Part shown: in pieces, positions 45,798 through 58,255 of the stretch
Position numbering within the stretch: position 1 is the first letter of the stretch
Layout: each line of letters opens with the position of its first letter
Source: Theobroma cacao
Taxonomy: Eukaryota; Streptophyta; Magnoliopsida; Malvales; Malvaceae
Reading direction: 5' to 3'
NCBI RefSeq assembly: GCF_000208745.1
Contig: NC_030854.1
Span: 4,431,611-4,495,610, forward strand
DNA: 64,000 bases
Translations under genes and position numbers: made by a program
Notes under the pieces: generated by a model
What the model saw: the letters and a program-made list of their open reading frames with translations, nothing else
What the model was told of the DNA's origin: nothing
Database searches by the model: none

Positions 45798-47060
45798 CTA
45801 CCTTGTCCCTTGAATATTGACCATAATCTTGGAGTAGTAATCCCAATCTGAGTGCATTGGCGTTATTGCAGGCTGCCCAAAAGGATGTGCCTTAACATAT
45901 GAAGGGACATCATCTGCCGCTGCCAGCCCTTCCAAGTAGCGCCACAGCTCGCCATTTGGACCTAGACAAAGTTACATTTCTGCTTTACATGAATTCATTG
46001 AAAAAATACGAAGTCTTAACCGGGAATTCTATTTCAAGGGCATGAAACGCTCACCTAAAGAATTGTCATTAACTTGGTTCGCCTTGTATTCAGAAGGAAA
46101 TATGGCGGTGTAAGGCTGCAAGAAAGCATAAAGATTAAGCTTTGAACTACTCAAGTTGTTGAAACTTGTACTTCTTTCTAAATGGATATGTATTTTACAG
46201 GATTTAGCAGGGCTTTGTAGGGCTTATCATCAATTAGCAACGTATTCGATGCTGAATATTCATCCCTGTGCTGCAGAGAGCTAGACCAATTTCTATCCCA
46301 CACTTTCTTCAATTCCTTCAAAAATATCGGTTTTTCTTTCTTCTCCAAGCAGCTGACTCCAGTATTAGTACATTCATTTTGATCCTGAGGAAGAATCAAA
46401 AAGCTTTGTCATTTTCTTATGAACCTCACTTCCCTTTCTATAAGAAAAACAAATCTACTTTCATGCTTACCCAAGCAAATAATATCTTGCTTCTCAGCCC
46501 ACTCATTATACAGTCCAAGGCGCTGTTCAAGTACCATCTTCACATTTACCATAAGAATAAAAATAAGCATAGCAATCACCACATGAAATTGCAAAAAGAA
46601 ACAGAGCTTGATTAAGTGGCTTCATTAACTAGACTCACTCTCTTGCAGATGACCATATCCCCACCTCAAATCTTGAAAGACAGAATTTCATGAACTCTTC
46701 ACAATAAGGCCTCTTGTACACTTAATGAGGGGAAAAAGAAGGAAGACGAGCAGCGTGTAATTAAGTACTAACAATAAATTGGTAACAGCAATTATGAAAA
46801 CAGACCAAAAGAAAATTTAAAAGAATAACAATACTAAATTCCATACCAGCGTAGCTTCCATAAACAGCATCGGGCCTACGATGTACTATTGGAACTTCAG
46901 TTGTGTCTTTCCTGCAGATTCTATGGCAAAGCAACCCTCCAAGACCAAAAACAAGAAGTTTCTTTCTCCCCTTTGTGTGAACAGAATAGTTCTGATCTCT
47001 ATCATCTTCCACACTTCCATAAAACAATTCCCGCTTGGTAAAGTTACTCGTCCCAGCCAT
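45798..47060 (-). CDS. FCP1/NLI-interacting-factor-like HAD protein with altered nucleophile motif
   Basis: Member of the plant FCP1-like small phosphatase (HAD) family. Six exons on the minus strand: 47060-46847, 46720-46639, 46537-46471, 46384-46199, 46115-46055 and 45961-45798, all with GT-AG junctions; they sum to 774 nt, an open frame of 257 aa. Family landmarks in order: RRPDAVYGSY and VYKRPYCEEFMKFCLSRFEVGIWSSARE (HAD motif II serine), DCIMSGLRSKILFAWDQ, KKEKPIFLKELKKVW (motif III lysine), NTLLIDDKPYKALLNP (motif IV acidic pair) and the C-terminal DVPSYVKAHPFGQPAITP. HAD motif I normally reads LLVLDxNGLL; here it is LLVFGLGGLL, so the catalytic aspartate is glycine. Frame and splice sites are intact, so it could be a catalytically dead but expressed protein, or a young pseudogene. 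Confidence 0.85.
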
Positions 47061-47127
47061 TTTCTGGTCATATAAATATGAAATTAAGCTCTGTTTTTAC
47101 TTGAGAATTTTCCCTGATTGGTTTCCT

Positions 47128-47135
47128 TTATATAC
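47128..47135 (-). promoter_or_regulatory. TATA box of the FCP1-like gene
   Basis: TATATAAA on the minus strand about 70 bp upstream of the ATG at 47060. Confidence 0.5.
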
Positions 47136-47871
47136 ATGAAAATCCATAACTTTTCAGCTTCTATCATTAACCATTATGTATCTAACTGATGTCTTTCAAG
47201 TTTCATGCATTAACCTTAACTGGCTATGGTTCCATCACTTATGAGGTGCATGCGTATATACTCCTGATCTCCTGTCTTTTGAGGAGATTATGAACCCATT
47301 TCAACTTCTGATAAAGCAATACTTAGTACTATCAAATTACTATCACTTGATTTTAATACCTGGATCTCTCCTATATCTTGATCTATGGTTTTATTTCTTT
47401 CTACAGAAATATAGAAACAAAGGAGCAGAAATATTTGATAGTGCTAATAAGTTAAAACCAAAAACAAGATCATTACTTACCTTCTCTTTTCTTAATCCTC
47501 TTCCAACTAATTAAGGTCAGAATCAAGAGCATCAATAAGGTAATTCTCAAATTTTGAATCCTTCTGTTTTGATAATTCAACTTCAATGCAAAACACTTCA
47601 ATTATTTGGAAAGACTACCTGCACCTACTTTTCTTCTTTTAGTGGGATTGCAACTTCTAAGAAAAGCTCTTCCATGCACTTTAGATATGATAAACTCACA
47701 CTCAAATGACCTCTCAATGTAAATTACCAATAGAAAAAAGGAGTTACTTAAATTTGATTGGTCATTCATGCATTCAGAAATCAAAACCATGCGACATAGG
47801 AAACATGACCTGAATTCAAATAAACCCGTTTGCTTACGGTGAAGGGTGACTTTGATATATATATATTTTTT
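47136..47871. other. spacer, no gene recognised
   Basis: AT-rich region with short frames only; promoter of the minus-strand FCP1-like gene at its left end. Confidence 0.55.
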
Positions 47872-48357
47872 TACATAATACTTAAATAAATTTTTAAATT
47901 ATTTAAAAAATTTTAAGCAAATTTTTATTTTGTTATTACGTTTAATAAGTTTTTGTACTTTTATTTTGAGTCAAATAAACTCTTATAACTAATAATTGAC
48001 TATTGTCATTAATTAAAATATTTTTTATTATTTTATATTCACATGACACTAACATGGTATTAATATGAAAGATGAAAAATACAAGATCAAGTTATCATGC
48101 TAAATTAGTATGGCACACCATCATCAATTATAATATATCAACATGTTACATTATCATTAATTATGATATGTTAATATATCACTTCAATATCACATGGTAT
48201 AAAATGATAAATGACATTTTAATTAAATCAATCATTAATTATAAGAATTTATTTAGTTTATAATAAAAATATAAAAATTTGATTGAACGTAATAAAAATA
48301 TAATAACTTATTTAAAAATTTTTAAATAATTTAAGACTTTTTTGAATATTATATTTT
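47872..48357. mobile_element. Mutator-like MITE, diverged copy 2
   Basis: Same order of sequence as the element at 31501-32018, including TTATTTTGAGTCAAATAAAC and an AT-rich centre, in the same orientation, with the right half the near reverse complement of the left. Ends are eroded into T and TA runs, so the target duplication cannot be read. Older than copy 1 by appearance. Confidence 0.65.
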
Positions 48358-49229
48358 TTAATCTCTTTTAAAAACTTTCAAGTTAAAGTTATTTAAATTT
48401 ATAATTTAAGTAGGCAATCTATTAGCAATTTGGATCTCGACCCAGCTGAGTTGGGTTTGTTTGACCCACTTATCTTGGTCTGCTCTTTTGTCATGAGTTA
48501 AATAGTCTACGGCCTAAACAGACCAACGGTCCAAGCAGGTTCAACTCAACAGCTTAAGCAGACCAACGACCCAAGCCGGCCAACTGTCCAAACAAGTTAA
48601 AATCTTGACACGTGGCACTTAGATTAACCCGTCATCTATAGTTATTTTAATTTTTCTTTTTAAAAAAAGAGGGAAAAAAAACTTTGTAAATCTTCTCCTT
48701 TTCTTTTACAAACCATAAGATCAAGTATCTTTTGTATTAATTAAAATATTTTAAAGTAGAAACTCAAAATTTGAATCTTGTAATTAAGAATTAATGTAGA
48801 ATTTCATTTATAAAGTTAAGTATAATGACTATGTAATTAATTAGTGAAATGCTAATGAATGTGGTTAAAACTGATGAAACTGTTTTCCTGGAAGAGAATT
48901 TATACCAGTTCTTTAGATACCTGAAGTAATTTTTTTGGATACGTGAAAAATGTCTTATAATTGCTTCATTTTTCTTAATTTTTTTATAATTAAAAAAAAT
49001 AATTTTACTTTTTAAATAAAAATAATACATCAATTAATGGAGTAAATACTCAAATTCTTTATTTCTCTTCATTTTGGTAAGAATAGTTTTATAAAACATC
49101 CATCCATCAGTATATGATGGAATGAATCCACCCTACCCTACCCTACCCTACACTCAATCTTTCAACATATTTAAAACTTACACAAACTAAGTTCCTTCCC
49201 AGTCTAAGACATACCAGAACATTTGACTA
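48358..49229. other. spacer with short repeats
   Basis: Contains a CAGACCAACG(G/A)(T/C)CCAAGC(A/C)GG unit in two near-tandem copies at about 48519 and 48560, and a (CCCTA) run at about 49131-49152. No gene recognised. Confidence 0.5.
49131..49152 (+). repeat. CCCTA pentanucleotide microsatellite
   Basis: About four CCCTA units. It lacks the seven-base plant telomere unit, so it is a simple repeat. Confidence 0.8.
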
Positions 49230-49259
49230 CACGTGGCAAAAACTCAGCATAAACGTGGC
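49230..49259 (+). promoter_or_regulatory. two ACGTGGC (ABRE/G-box-like) elements
   Basis: CACGTGGC at 49230-49237 and AACGTGGC at 49252-49259, 22 bp apart in the same orientation and 110-140 bp upstream of a TATA box. Paired ACGTGGC elements are the known binding sites of ABF/AREB bZIP factors in abscisic-acid and drought responsive promoters. Role here is inferred. Confidence 0.55.
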
Positions 49260-49368
49260 ATGCAGAACCTTCCAGCACCGCCTACTCTTTCAATCTATTT
49301 CTTTCCAGCACTTTCTAGTGTCTAAACTGAAGCAATATGCATTTTCTAGTATGTACTATCCCGTACTT

Positions 49369-49376
49369 TATATAAA
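49369..49376 (+). promoter_or_regulatory. TATA box of the small hydrophilic gene
   Basis: TATATAAA 60 bp before the ATG at 49429, giving a leader of about 25-30 nt. It supports 49429 rather than any upstream start. Confidence 0.6.
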
Positions 49377-49428
49377 CTCAAGCTCTTCATCAGGCACAAA
49401 CATCGAAGACAAAGCCAGCAAAGTGGAA

Positions 49429-49900
49429 ATGAAACCTATCAACGACAAAAAGGAAGACAAGAAAACTCCCGTGGTGATCCAAGCTGTAAGCCACGACGAA
49501 GAGCGTAAAAAGAAAGTTGAGAAGACAGAAGTGCCCTCTCGGAACATAGACACCATCAAGTACGTAGAGAAGAAGTTGGAGGACAAAGGGGTCCAACGGA
49601 TGGAGCGACACCCGGCTAATGGGATCGGGATTGGTCGGCCACCGCCAAAGTCGGGTCATGGGGGGAAGTACAGGTGGGAAGGACCTAATGACGTGGCAGA
49701 GAACGAGCTGTTGGCGGTGCCTGCAGCTATCGATGAGAAGGACCCAAACTATATCGATGAGGCGGAAGAAGAGAGGATTGAGGGGAGAGAAGAGCGACGT
49801 GGCTGGGTTTGTTATGGGTGAAGTGGAAGTGGCTAAAGCCTTTGAAGATCGAGAAGGGGTGGCTAGAGTTGAGCTTGATCCTCACTTGAAGGTTAATTAA
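49429..49900 (+). CDS. small hydrophilic protein gene with probable frameshift
   Basis: The start ATG 49429 was chosen because a TATA box precedes it and the coding-like sequence begins there. The first frame (to TGA 49819-49821, 130 aa) is very charged, rich in Lys, Glu and Asp, with no membrane segment, and contains a conserved-looking block IGRPPPKSGHGGKYRWEGP (residues 75-93 of this frame). Near 49780 the plausible reading passes to the next frame, giving RGEKSDVAGFVMGEVEVAKA and ending DPHLKVN at TAA 49898-49900. The joined reading would be about 156 aa. The composition and the two ABRE-like sites suggest a stress or seed protein, but I do not recognise the family with certainty. Either a frameshift mutation, a sequencing error, or a C-terminal variant is possible. 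Confidence 0.6.
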
Positions 49901-52900
49901 TTCATATAATGCTTGTTTTATCAGCTTGTTCGTGGTTAGATTGCTTTTTCTTTTTGGGGACAAAAGAGAAGTGTAATGACCAATGAGCGGGATGCTAAGA
50001 GCAACTGTTGCAAGTCCCTCGTACTGCAACAAATAATAATATAAGTAAATTTAAATTAACCTTAATTTGTGTTTGAAGTCTTTCTTATAGTAGCGCTATT
50101 AAAATCTTTTCTTGTTGTTTATGGCAAACAAACTATTGATTTGTTGTAGTTCTGGGTTTATTCCTAAGCGTATCATAGATAATCAGAAGCCCACCTCTTG
50201 ACAAATAGGAACTTGTTTTAGATATGGAGGAAATTAGTTTACAAACTTAATAACCTTATTAAGGTGATGATTGTTAATTAATTAAGACTGGTTTTAGTGA
50301 TTTGAGATTTCAACTTCATCTGCAAATTAGTAGTGTCTTTGGGTAGCAACAAAATCTAAGTTCGCTAACAAATTTTGGAATCTACACACTTAAAGAGGGG
50401 TAAATATACATATGCTTTGAGTTAACCATGCCACTGTTACCTATGTTTTGAAGTAATGATTCAACTTTGTCATAGCGATTCATGACTTCATGTTCTGTTT
50501 TCAAGGTGTCTTGCACAAACTTCAACTTAGGCTCTCCCATGTTTGAAGGTTTTTACTTATACTCCATTCATGATGATATCTATGCAAACTGTTAAAGTTG
50601 TCCCCAAGAGGGACAACTTCTAGTTGATGGGCACCTTTAATTGATTGTCACAAGGTGTTTTTTTTTTTTTGTTTGGAGAGGAAAAAAAGGGAACAATTCA
50701 AGGATAAAGAAAGGAAAAAAAAATGAAAGCAAAGAAACAAAACAAAATATTATTAGACGAAAAAGGTTTTGATTAACTTTTATTATTTAATTTGTTGTAT
50801 TTTTTCTACTTTTCTCTTCTTCTATTTTGGTAATTTTTTTATTAATCTATGTTATACAAAATATGGGAAATAGAGTGAAAATAATAAGGAAAAGAAATAA
50901 TAGAATTAGATGATAGATAAATTAAATAAAAACAAGCTTTAACATTTTTTAAAGTGTAATAGTCCATAAAAATTAAAATGATTTTAATTTGTAATTGATT
51001 GAATAATAATTTCAGTGATTTTAAAACCTGCATTTTTTTTATGTTATATTACAAATAGAATATGTTGATACATAATCATTTAAGTACATTTAAATGTTGT
51101 ATGATATATATAAATTATGATTTTTGTCATAAATAATTGAATTTAAATTTTTTTAATGAAGTAATTACATTTCCAATATTATATTTTGAAAGATAAATTT
51201 ATTTTATGATTACACTATTATCATTTAATGGTAAGAACGAATATAAAAACATGAACATTATTATATTTTTTATCACGATATTAGTATACATACATTAAAT
51301 TATATAATAAAATGAAAATATTTTAAAAAATAAAAATTTTATTTACACCTGCAAGTACATTAATAATATAAATCATGTAATTTAGGTGTCACTATTATCA
51401 AAAGAATTTGATTTTGTAACTTTAATTTTATTTTATTAAGGATTATCATTATAAACAAAATGTGGTTATATTTTATTAGCATAGAAAATAATCAATAAAT
51501 CGGCAGCAGATATGTGAGGTGGAATTAATAATCTAGGGCTAAGGCAAGAATAAAAGAATTTTGTCGGCTCATTTTGGTATTTGTGAGCTTACCTGTTGTG
51601 GCCCGACCTGAACGGCCTAATCCAATAACTCTAATTCAGGTCGGGCTTAGTAACAGCACGCTACTCGACCTCCTTTTATCTGTTTAGGCTAGCTGAGTTT
51701 TGTGACGGGGGAACCACCAGCAAGACTAAATAGGAAGGTTTTTCTAGATTATATTACTTTATTACTTAGATAAACATACAGAACTTTAAATAATTTTAAT
51801 CAAATAGATATTTTTTGTTAAATAATTTCATTATTCAATAAATATTGATGAAATTTTACGTGTAGATGTTAGTTTTAATTAGATTTTTACATATTACTGA
51901 TTTTCTAGTTGAACTCCATCAATCTATAGGATTTAATTTAAAATTTTAATTTTTATTCATTCGATTTTAACGATAAGAACTTAATTTAAGAAACCTTATC
52001 TAATTAGTTCTCTTTTGTAAGAACATTATAATCTTCTACTTAGATGTATAATCGAGTTGATATAGTATCAAATTTGAGCTCAGTTTGATTAAATAACTTG
52101 AGAGTCAAACTCAATTAAGGTTTTTTTTTTATGTAAAATAATCAAACTATTTGAACTCGACTCTATTAGGCTCGATCATTAATTTATATAAAGAGCTTGG
52201 AAGTTAACTAAACTCAAGCTCGAATTTAGGAAAAAAAATGTAATCATTATCATTATATAAATAAATATTATATTTATTTGAATAATATTAAAAATTTATG
52301 AATCATTCGAATCAAGTAGAGTACTATAAAAATTGAATTCGATTTGACTCGTTAATCAAGTAGTTCTAACTTGACTCAAACCTATAGTAAATGAGTCAAA
52401 TCTTTATATTTATCAAATTAAACACAAGTAATTCTCAAGTAACTTCATTCATTTACCTTTTTACTGTTTTCTTTGTACTTAATTGACTTTGAATTTCCGA
52501 ATTAATTCAGCACCTTCTTTTAGCTTTTCTTTCAGATAAGTTTCGTACCTGAATTTTCTTCATAAACAAACTACACGAGTAGCTTTAGCGTCGTAGACTC
52601 TACCTGTGTTTTGCGGGGGTTGAATGAACGCTGTTACAAAAACAAATTTTGGTTGAGCACATCGATTGCATTTTTCTGTTTTCTTGACCGCAACTCTGAT
52701 ATGACAAGTATTTCCAAAAATGGAGTACAAGTGGTTAGACAATGGACAGTCCACTTCTGTCTCATAAGCCCCTAACAACTAAACTCAATTGAAATTGCTC
52801 ACCAAATGAAAAAACAGACAACGGAACTCAATTTGAAACTCTCATGTCTCATCAAGCTAATGCAGTATTTCGTCTCAACTAAGACACATAACTGACCAAG

Positions 52901-54806
52901 CCTAGTTGAAAAGCTACTCAAATTTCCTATTACGTAGCAGGACTCTCAGATATTGCACATTGCTAAGCAAAATTTTACCAGATTCTTAAGCTTTCTAACA
53001 TCAGATTGGCAGATTTGGACAGATTAATAGGAGTACTTGAATTGCAAGGACTGGTTGCCTGTCATGTCGACCTAACACGTGTTCTAAGAGTTGTTGATGT
53101 TTCACAGCAGTTACATAATTATACAGGCCAAAGGCTTTGTATTGAAGAGCAAAACAAAAAAAAAAAAAGAAAGGGTTTCTTACTACATGGGTGGATGACA
53201 GCGCTGGATGCGAGAATCAAACCTTTGTTTGCTTACAATGATAACTTTTCCCTGCAGTGTCTTTCACCAGCTAAAAAGGATGTCTCAACTTTTTGTTATG
53301 TCACCATCTCTGTTTTGCGTTCTTATGCGTTTGTATTTAATGTAAAAATACCTTTTGAGCAGGCAAAACATGGTTCATGCAATTTGATTTAATTGCCATC
53401 AAGCTAATAACAAAATATTTTCATTTAACTCATTAAGGTTAATCATCCCACTTCAATTACTTTACTAGGCATCTGGAGTTTTGCATTTAAAATCACAGTC
53501 AATTAACAAATAAACGACTCTCACTGGGTACGGGGACAGGGTGTCAATGGAGTATAGATAAGTCACGTGGATTTGAGCATACCGGACGCTAGACTACGCA
53601 AACATTTTGAAGGAATTGTAAATTGTGATGCAACATCATTACATGAAGCTTCGTCCTTAATTGTTGACTTTAATTAAAGAAGTTCTGCAAATATAGATAT
53701 CTATATGCTAGAAGCCAAGGAGGGGATGGATTTATACCTGATTTGATAGATTGGCATTGCAACTTGCAAGGTTTAATTTAGCTTTACACTTCAGCATAAA
53801 TTTGCAGCTTCCCACCGCTTGTTAAAGTTATGGTGGTAGAGACAGATTCACCGCAATGAAGGGATAGGAGTGGAACTTAACTGCACTAGCAAAAAGTTTG
53901 GAGGACCATTGCTTTAAGAAAACTTGAACTGAACTGCCGGTGTGCCACTATTGTTTTTCTTTGAGAAAAAACATATAAGTAAATTAATTTGTTAGCTATA
54001 AAAGGGAAATCGGAAACTCATTTTGCCTTAACTATAAAGAGGAAACACAGCGACAGGAAGTTGCATTTGGGAGAAATCGCTATGAGATCCATGGATTAAA
54101 AGTTATTTAGCTGTCGTTTCGCATGTTCATGAACCATCATTACATTAATGGACCCATCTCTCCCTTTCTCTCTCAGCCACACATTAAAATCATCCAAGTC
54201 TCATCTGTCTTTTGGAGCTTCATCTGGCTTTATCGAATGATTAGAGGCATTATTAGAGGTAAAAGTAACATGAAACAAGAATCAATGAAGAATATATATT
54301 AGTTAAGCTATTACCTTCCGATTTCAGTCTAGATAAACAACCTATTTGGAACGGATAATCACAGCCAAGGAAGGAATACATATTTTAACAAAGATCAAGT
54401 TGGTAACTTACAACCTTTTCTTCCTCAAATAAATTATATCTGTAACATTGTACCAGATAAATGAATGACACATGCCCATAAGATCACGAAGCTAGAGACA
54501 AAATCAAAATTCTGCGACTTGAAGAAAACATTTAAAGCATCTTGTTTTGCTGGCACTTTTGTGGGAACCACTAGGCTTTTTAATTTGCTTGAGTCGAACC
54601 AGTTTTGAGTTTTTATTGTTTTTTTTTTTGCAAAAAGAATAGAAAAGAAAAATAAAAAAAAAAATCAAGAAACATAGTTTAAGTAATTTAAAGATCCAAT
54701 TTAACAGAAAAACAAAACAGGAAAGGGGTTTGAGACACTTGTAAAAGACTTAATTTATCTCATAAATTTACATCATACTATTTTGTTCAAGCCAAACTTC
54801 AATGAG

Positions 54807-54934
54807 GATATGTCTATTTCCAAACAAAGTATGAAGATGTGTCGATTGATAGCAGCTTTTTCCTGTAATTGTTTGTACCCCGAAGCAGAAAAACACATCA
54901 TATGAGGATAAAACGATATGTCTATTTCCAAACA
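54807..54934 (+). repeat. 20-bp direct repeat pair
   Basis: Identical 20-mers GATATGTCTATTTCCAAACA at 54807-54826 and 54915-54934, 108 bp apart. Confidence 0.8.
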
Positions 54935-56431
54935 TAGAGATCCTTAGGCAATCTAAAATTTTCCTTGCAATGATTTTAATTTTTCTGATCAAGGTTATCT
55001 TTATGCCCTAAATGGTGCGACAATAACAATCACCATATTAAAGAAGCCTTGATATTTTTTGAGGTGCAAAAATATTTACAATATCCAACATTGCCTTCTC
55101 ATTTATTTCTTTTATTTTCATATTATGTGGACAAAGAAAAGGAGGAGTTAGATTTGCAAATTGGTGATAGTCAAAGATGGAGTAAGGTGAGGTGTCTAGC
55201 TCAACAGGGCACATACATTTCCACCAGTTACATGAATTCAAGGGATAAATTATAAAAGCTTAATTTCCAAACTTATTTTCAGCATAGTTTAGAGACAAGT
55301 AAGATGGTGCATCATATCCATGTGCAATATGCACCTTGGAGCCCACCATCCAACCAACACAACTTATGTATGGTTTATTTCTTCACTTTTTTAGTTTTTA
55401 TATCTTTAAAAAAATACATAAATTAAAAAGAGAAATACCCATAAATAATTATTGTAGTGAGACATGGGGAAGGCCAAGATCCTTGTAGACACACATCACT
55501 CAATCTTTTGACAACAAAAGAAATGTGGACAATATGTGCCATTCAAAAGAAAAACAAAAATAGAGAACCCCACCATGTCCTTCTTTTGTATTAATATACC
55601 CCAAAATAGTCCAATACGCCCTTTAATTTTGCTTTGGTTGGATTAATTACATAAATCAAAGAAACAAAAGAGAGGAAAATTTCAACAGAAAATATCACTA
55701 CTTTTTCTGTGTTATTGACGCATTAAATTAAATTAAACAAAAGGTATTGTCCAAATCACCTTTAGGAATCAATTATTAATTTCTAAATAACATAATGGAC
55801 ACTTGAAAGGAAAAAATATAATAGTAATAATTTGAGCATGGACAATAGTCACATTAATATATTATATATATATATATATGGGTAGTCGTTCCAAATTGCA
55901 AACGTTATTAAAGAATGAGATATAAATAATTATGCTGTTGATATAGAATAGTGATTTACAGCTGACTTATTACTTGAGGAGTAGGTGGTGATTAAGAAAG
56001 GTTAAGGACTAAATAGACAAGCTCGGTTCCGAAACATACTAGTATATAAAATTTTATTTTTCTTTTATTTTTCATTTTTTAATATAAAAACTATTAAATT
56101 AATATCGACATTAAAAGGAAATGCAATGTAAAATATTTAAACAGTTAATATTAAGCAATCCCACTATATAATTCATCTAACCATGAATGAATGCATATTA
56201 ATACACTAGATTAGATATGGTTCTAGAATATGGTAATAATGACGTGGAGCTATCATTTGGATTGCAGGAAATGAATTATCATATATGTATCTGTTCAGCA
56301 GACATGTTGTAAGCTTCTTAGTCATATGGCCATGTGGGGATATTGTGACCTTCTGCAGATTGCTTACTAGTTCCATGAGAGTGCATGTGCCTTTACTTTG
56401 GCTCATTTGGTTTGATCCCATTTTTTTATAA

Positions 56432-56434
<3 letters not shown>

Positions 56435-56464
<30 letters not shown>
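56435..56464. repeat. AT microsatellite
   Basis: About 15 AT units. Confidence 0.9.
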
Positions 56465-56466
<2 letters not shown>

Positions 56467-57949
56467 GACTTGTGAAATTACAACATATATTTCAGAACTG
56501 AAAATTCTTGGATATCCAACCAAATTCGACTGTTAGCCAACTTCCATGTTAAAAAGACAATGTTGTTAGTTACCAAGTTTCTTTATTATCAAAGAAGCTG
56601 TTGGTATTTGTTTACTTAGAGACAAAATAGATAATGGACATTTTTTTATTTAAATAAAGAACTTTTTTATAGTAATTTTTAGAAAATATGCATTCCATGT
56701 AGTTGATTTAATGCGTAATTATTATAATTATTATATTATTTTTTATTTTTATAATTAAAAAAATAATATCGTAATAAAATAAACTTTTTAACTTTTTTGG
56801 GCATATGCATTTATCGTACATATTTTCCTTTAGGTTGAGTTTCAATAATATGTAACTAATAATAACAACAAATATGAAAAGGATCTTCTTACCCAAACAA
56901 ATTTATAATTGAACAAATAACTCAAATTAATTTGATTATTGTGTTTAAATTAATAACTAGCTTGATACGATCAAATTTGTGAATGATGACGGTCAACCCT
57001 TCTTCAAATCATTAATAATTATATTTTCATGCAACATACCAAAATTTAATAAATTTAAATCTAGAATATATTTTTATATAAAAATCAATGATTGTCCATT
57101 AAAATTTAATAAATAAATGATAAGATTCATAAATATTTTAATTAACAATTAAAACTAAATATAAGTGAAACAGGATAACAAAAAAACATAACTTATTATA
57201 TAGATCATTCTATCAACCAATTTGCTCGATGAAGACGTTAAAAACTTTATCTATTTAGTTAAAATGTCATTATGTGTGGGTTTGATTTAATTTAATAAAA
57301 TAATTATCACTTAAGGAAAGTTTATCTTGATAAGAACTTCAATGTTAATATTTATTTTAATAAAAAATTATCAATTAAAAAAAGTTTTCTTTGATAAGGA
57401 TTTTAGTTAATGTTAATAAAAAATAAAAAATAAAAAATAATCAATATTTTAATTTAATAAAAAAATATTAATGAATGCCAAAATAATTAAAAATATGTTG
57501 TTCACTTTTGAAATTCGTATTTTTACTATTAATAAAGATAATATATGGAAGGAATAAATGCAAAGCAGTGTTTGATGATTATATTATATGGCTTCTGTTT
57601 AGCCCACCATTTGCGCTTTGGCATCATCAAAATGCTACGTTTTTCTTTTTTTAAGGTAATTAATAATTAAGTAGGTTATCTTATGGAAAGTGTAAGTTAA
57701 GACAAGGCAATTAATAATTAAGTAGACCATTTTCTTTTCACATATTTTATTAATTAAAAATTCCCAAAATGATCTTCTTTTTTTTTATATGAAGGAAATA
57801 TATTAACTTAAACCATAATTACATCATCTTTGGCAAAATAATACCAAACATATCTCCGAATAAAATGATATTTAAAGCTACACAAAGTTTTCAAAATATT
57901 TAAAATGCGCCAAAAATAAGGATTTTGTAGGATATAGCTGCAAATGAAT

Positions 57950-58255
57950 AATAAAATCGTGATTCAGGCAATTGCCTCAAGTGAATCGCATCCATGTGCG
58001 AATTTTGATTTATTAAATGCTATTCATGGACTGTTGCAACTCGATTGAGAGATAAAAATTTTTCATATTTATCGAGAATGAAATATGATAGCTGATGATA
58101 TGGCCAACATTGGTTTTAATTTAGATAGTAGCTTTATTTTGTTTGATGTACCATCTCCAGAAATCAGTTCAAGGGTGTTCAATGATGTATTGGAAGTTTG
58201 TTTCCCAAAAATGGTTAGAAATTAATAAAAATTTCCGTTCAAAAGAAAAAAGGTA
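57950..58255 (+). mobile_element. LINE 3' end with RNase H remnant
   Basis: Broken frames read FHIYRE*NMIADDMANIGF and DVPSPEISSRVFNDV (about 58058-58190), the C-terminal RNase H (RVT_3-type) region of plant LINEs. Followed by AATAAAAATTTCCGTTCAAAAG and an A-rich stretch, a LINE-like 3' end. 5'-truncated and dead. Confidence 0.65.

Larger units (their letters stand above)
49901..57949. other. long intergenic region, no gene recognised
   Basis: About 8 kb, AT-rich. No domain-bearing frame; 53006-53392 and 52560-52778 (minus) are the longest but unconvincing. TA or AT microsatellites lie at 55860-55879 and 56435-56464. A 20-bp direct repeat (GATATGTCTATTTCCAAACA) occurs at 54807-54826 and 54915-54934. 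Confidence 0.55.

Noticed and set aside
49131..49152. Possible interstitial telomere repeat (CCCTA)
   Set aside because: Plant telomere units are CCCTAAA. The five-base unit here is a plain microsatellite.
49255..49428. N-terminal extension of the small hydrophilic gene
   Set aside because: The extended frame opens with GTG, not ATG, and the TATA box at 49369 lies inside it, so it would be upstream of transcription.
53006..53392. 128-codon open frame on the plus strand
   Set aside because: No domain is recognised, it includes a poly-lysine stretch from an A run, and there is no promoter or splice support. Probably chance.
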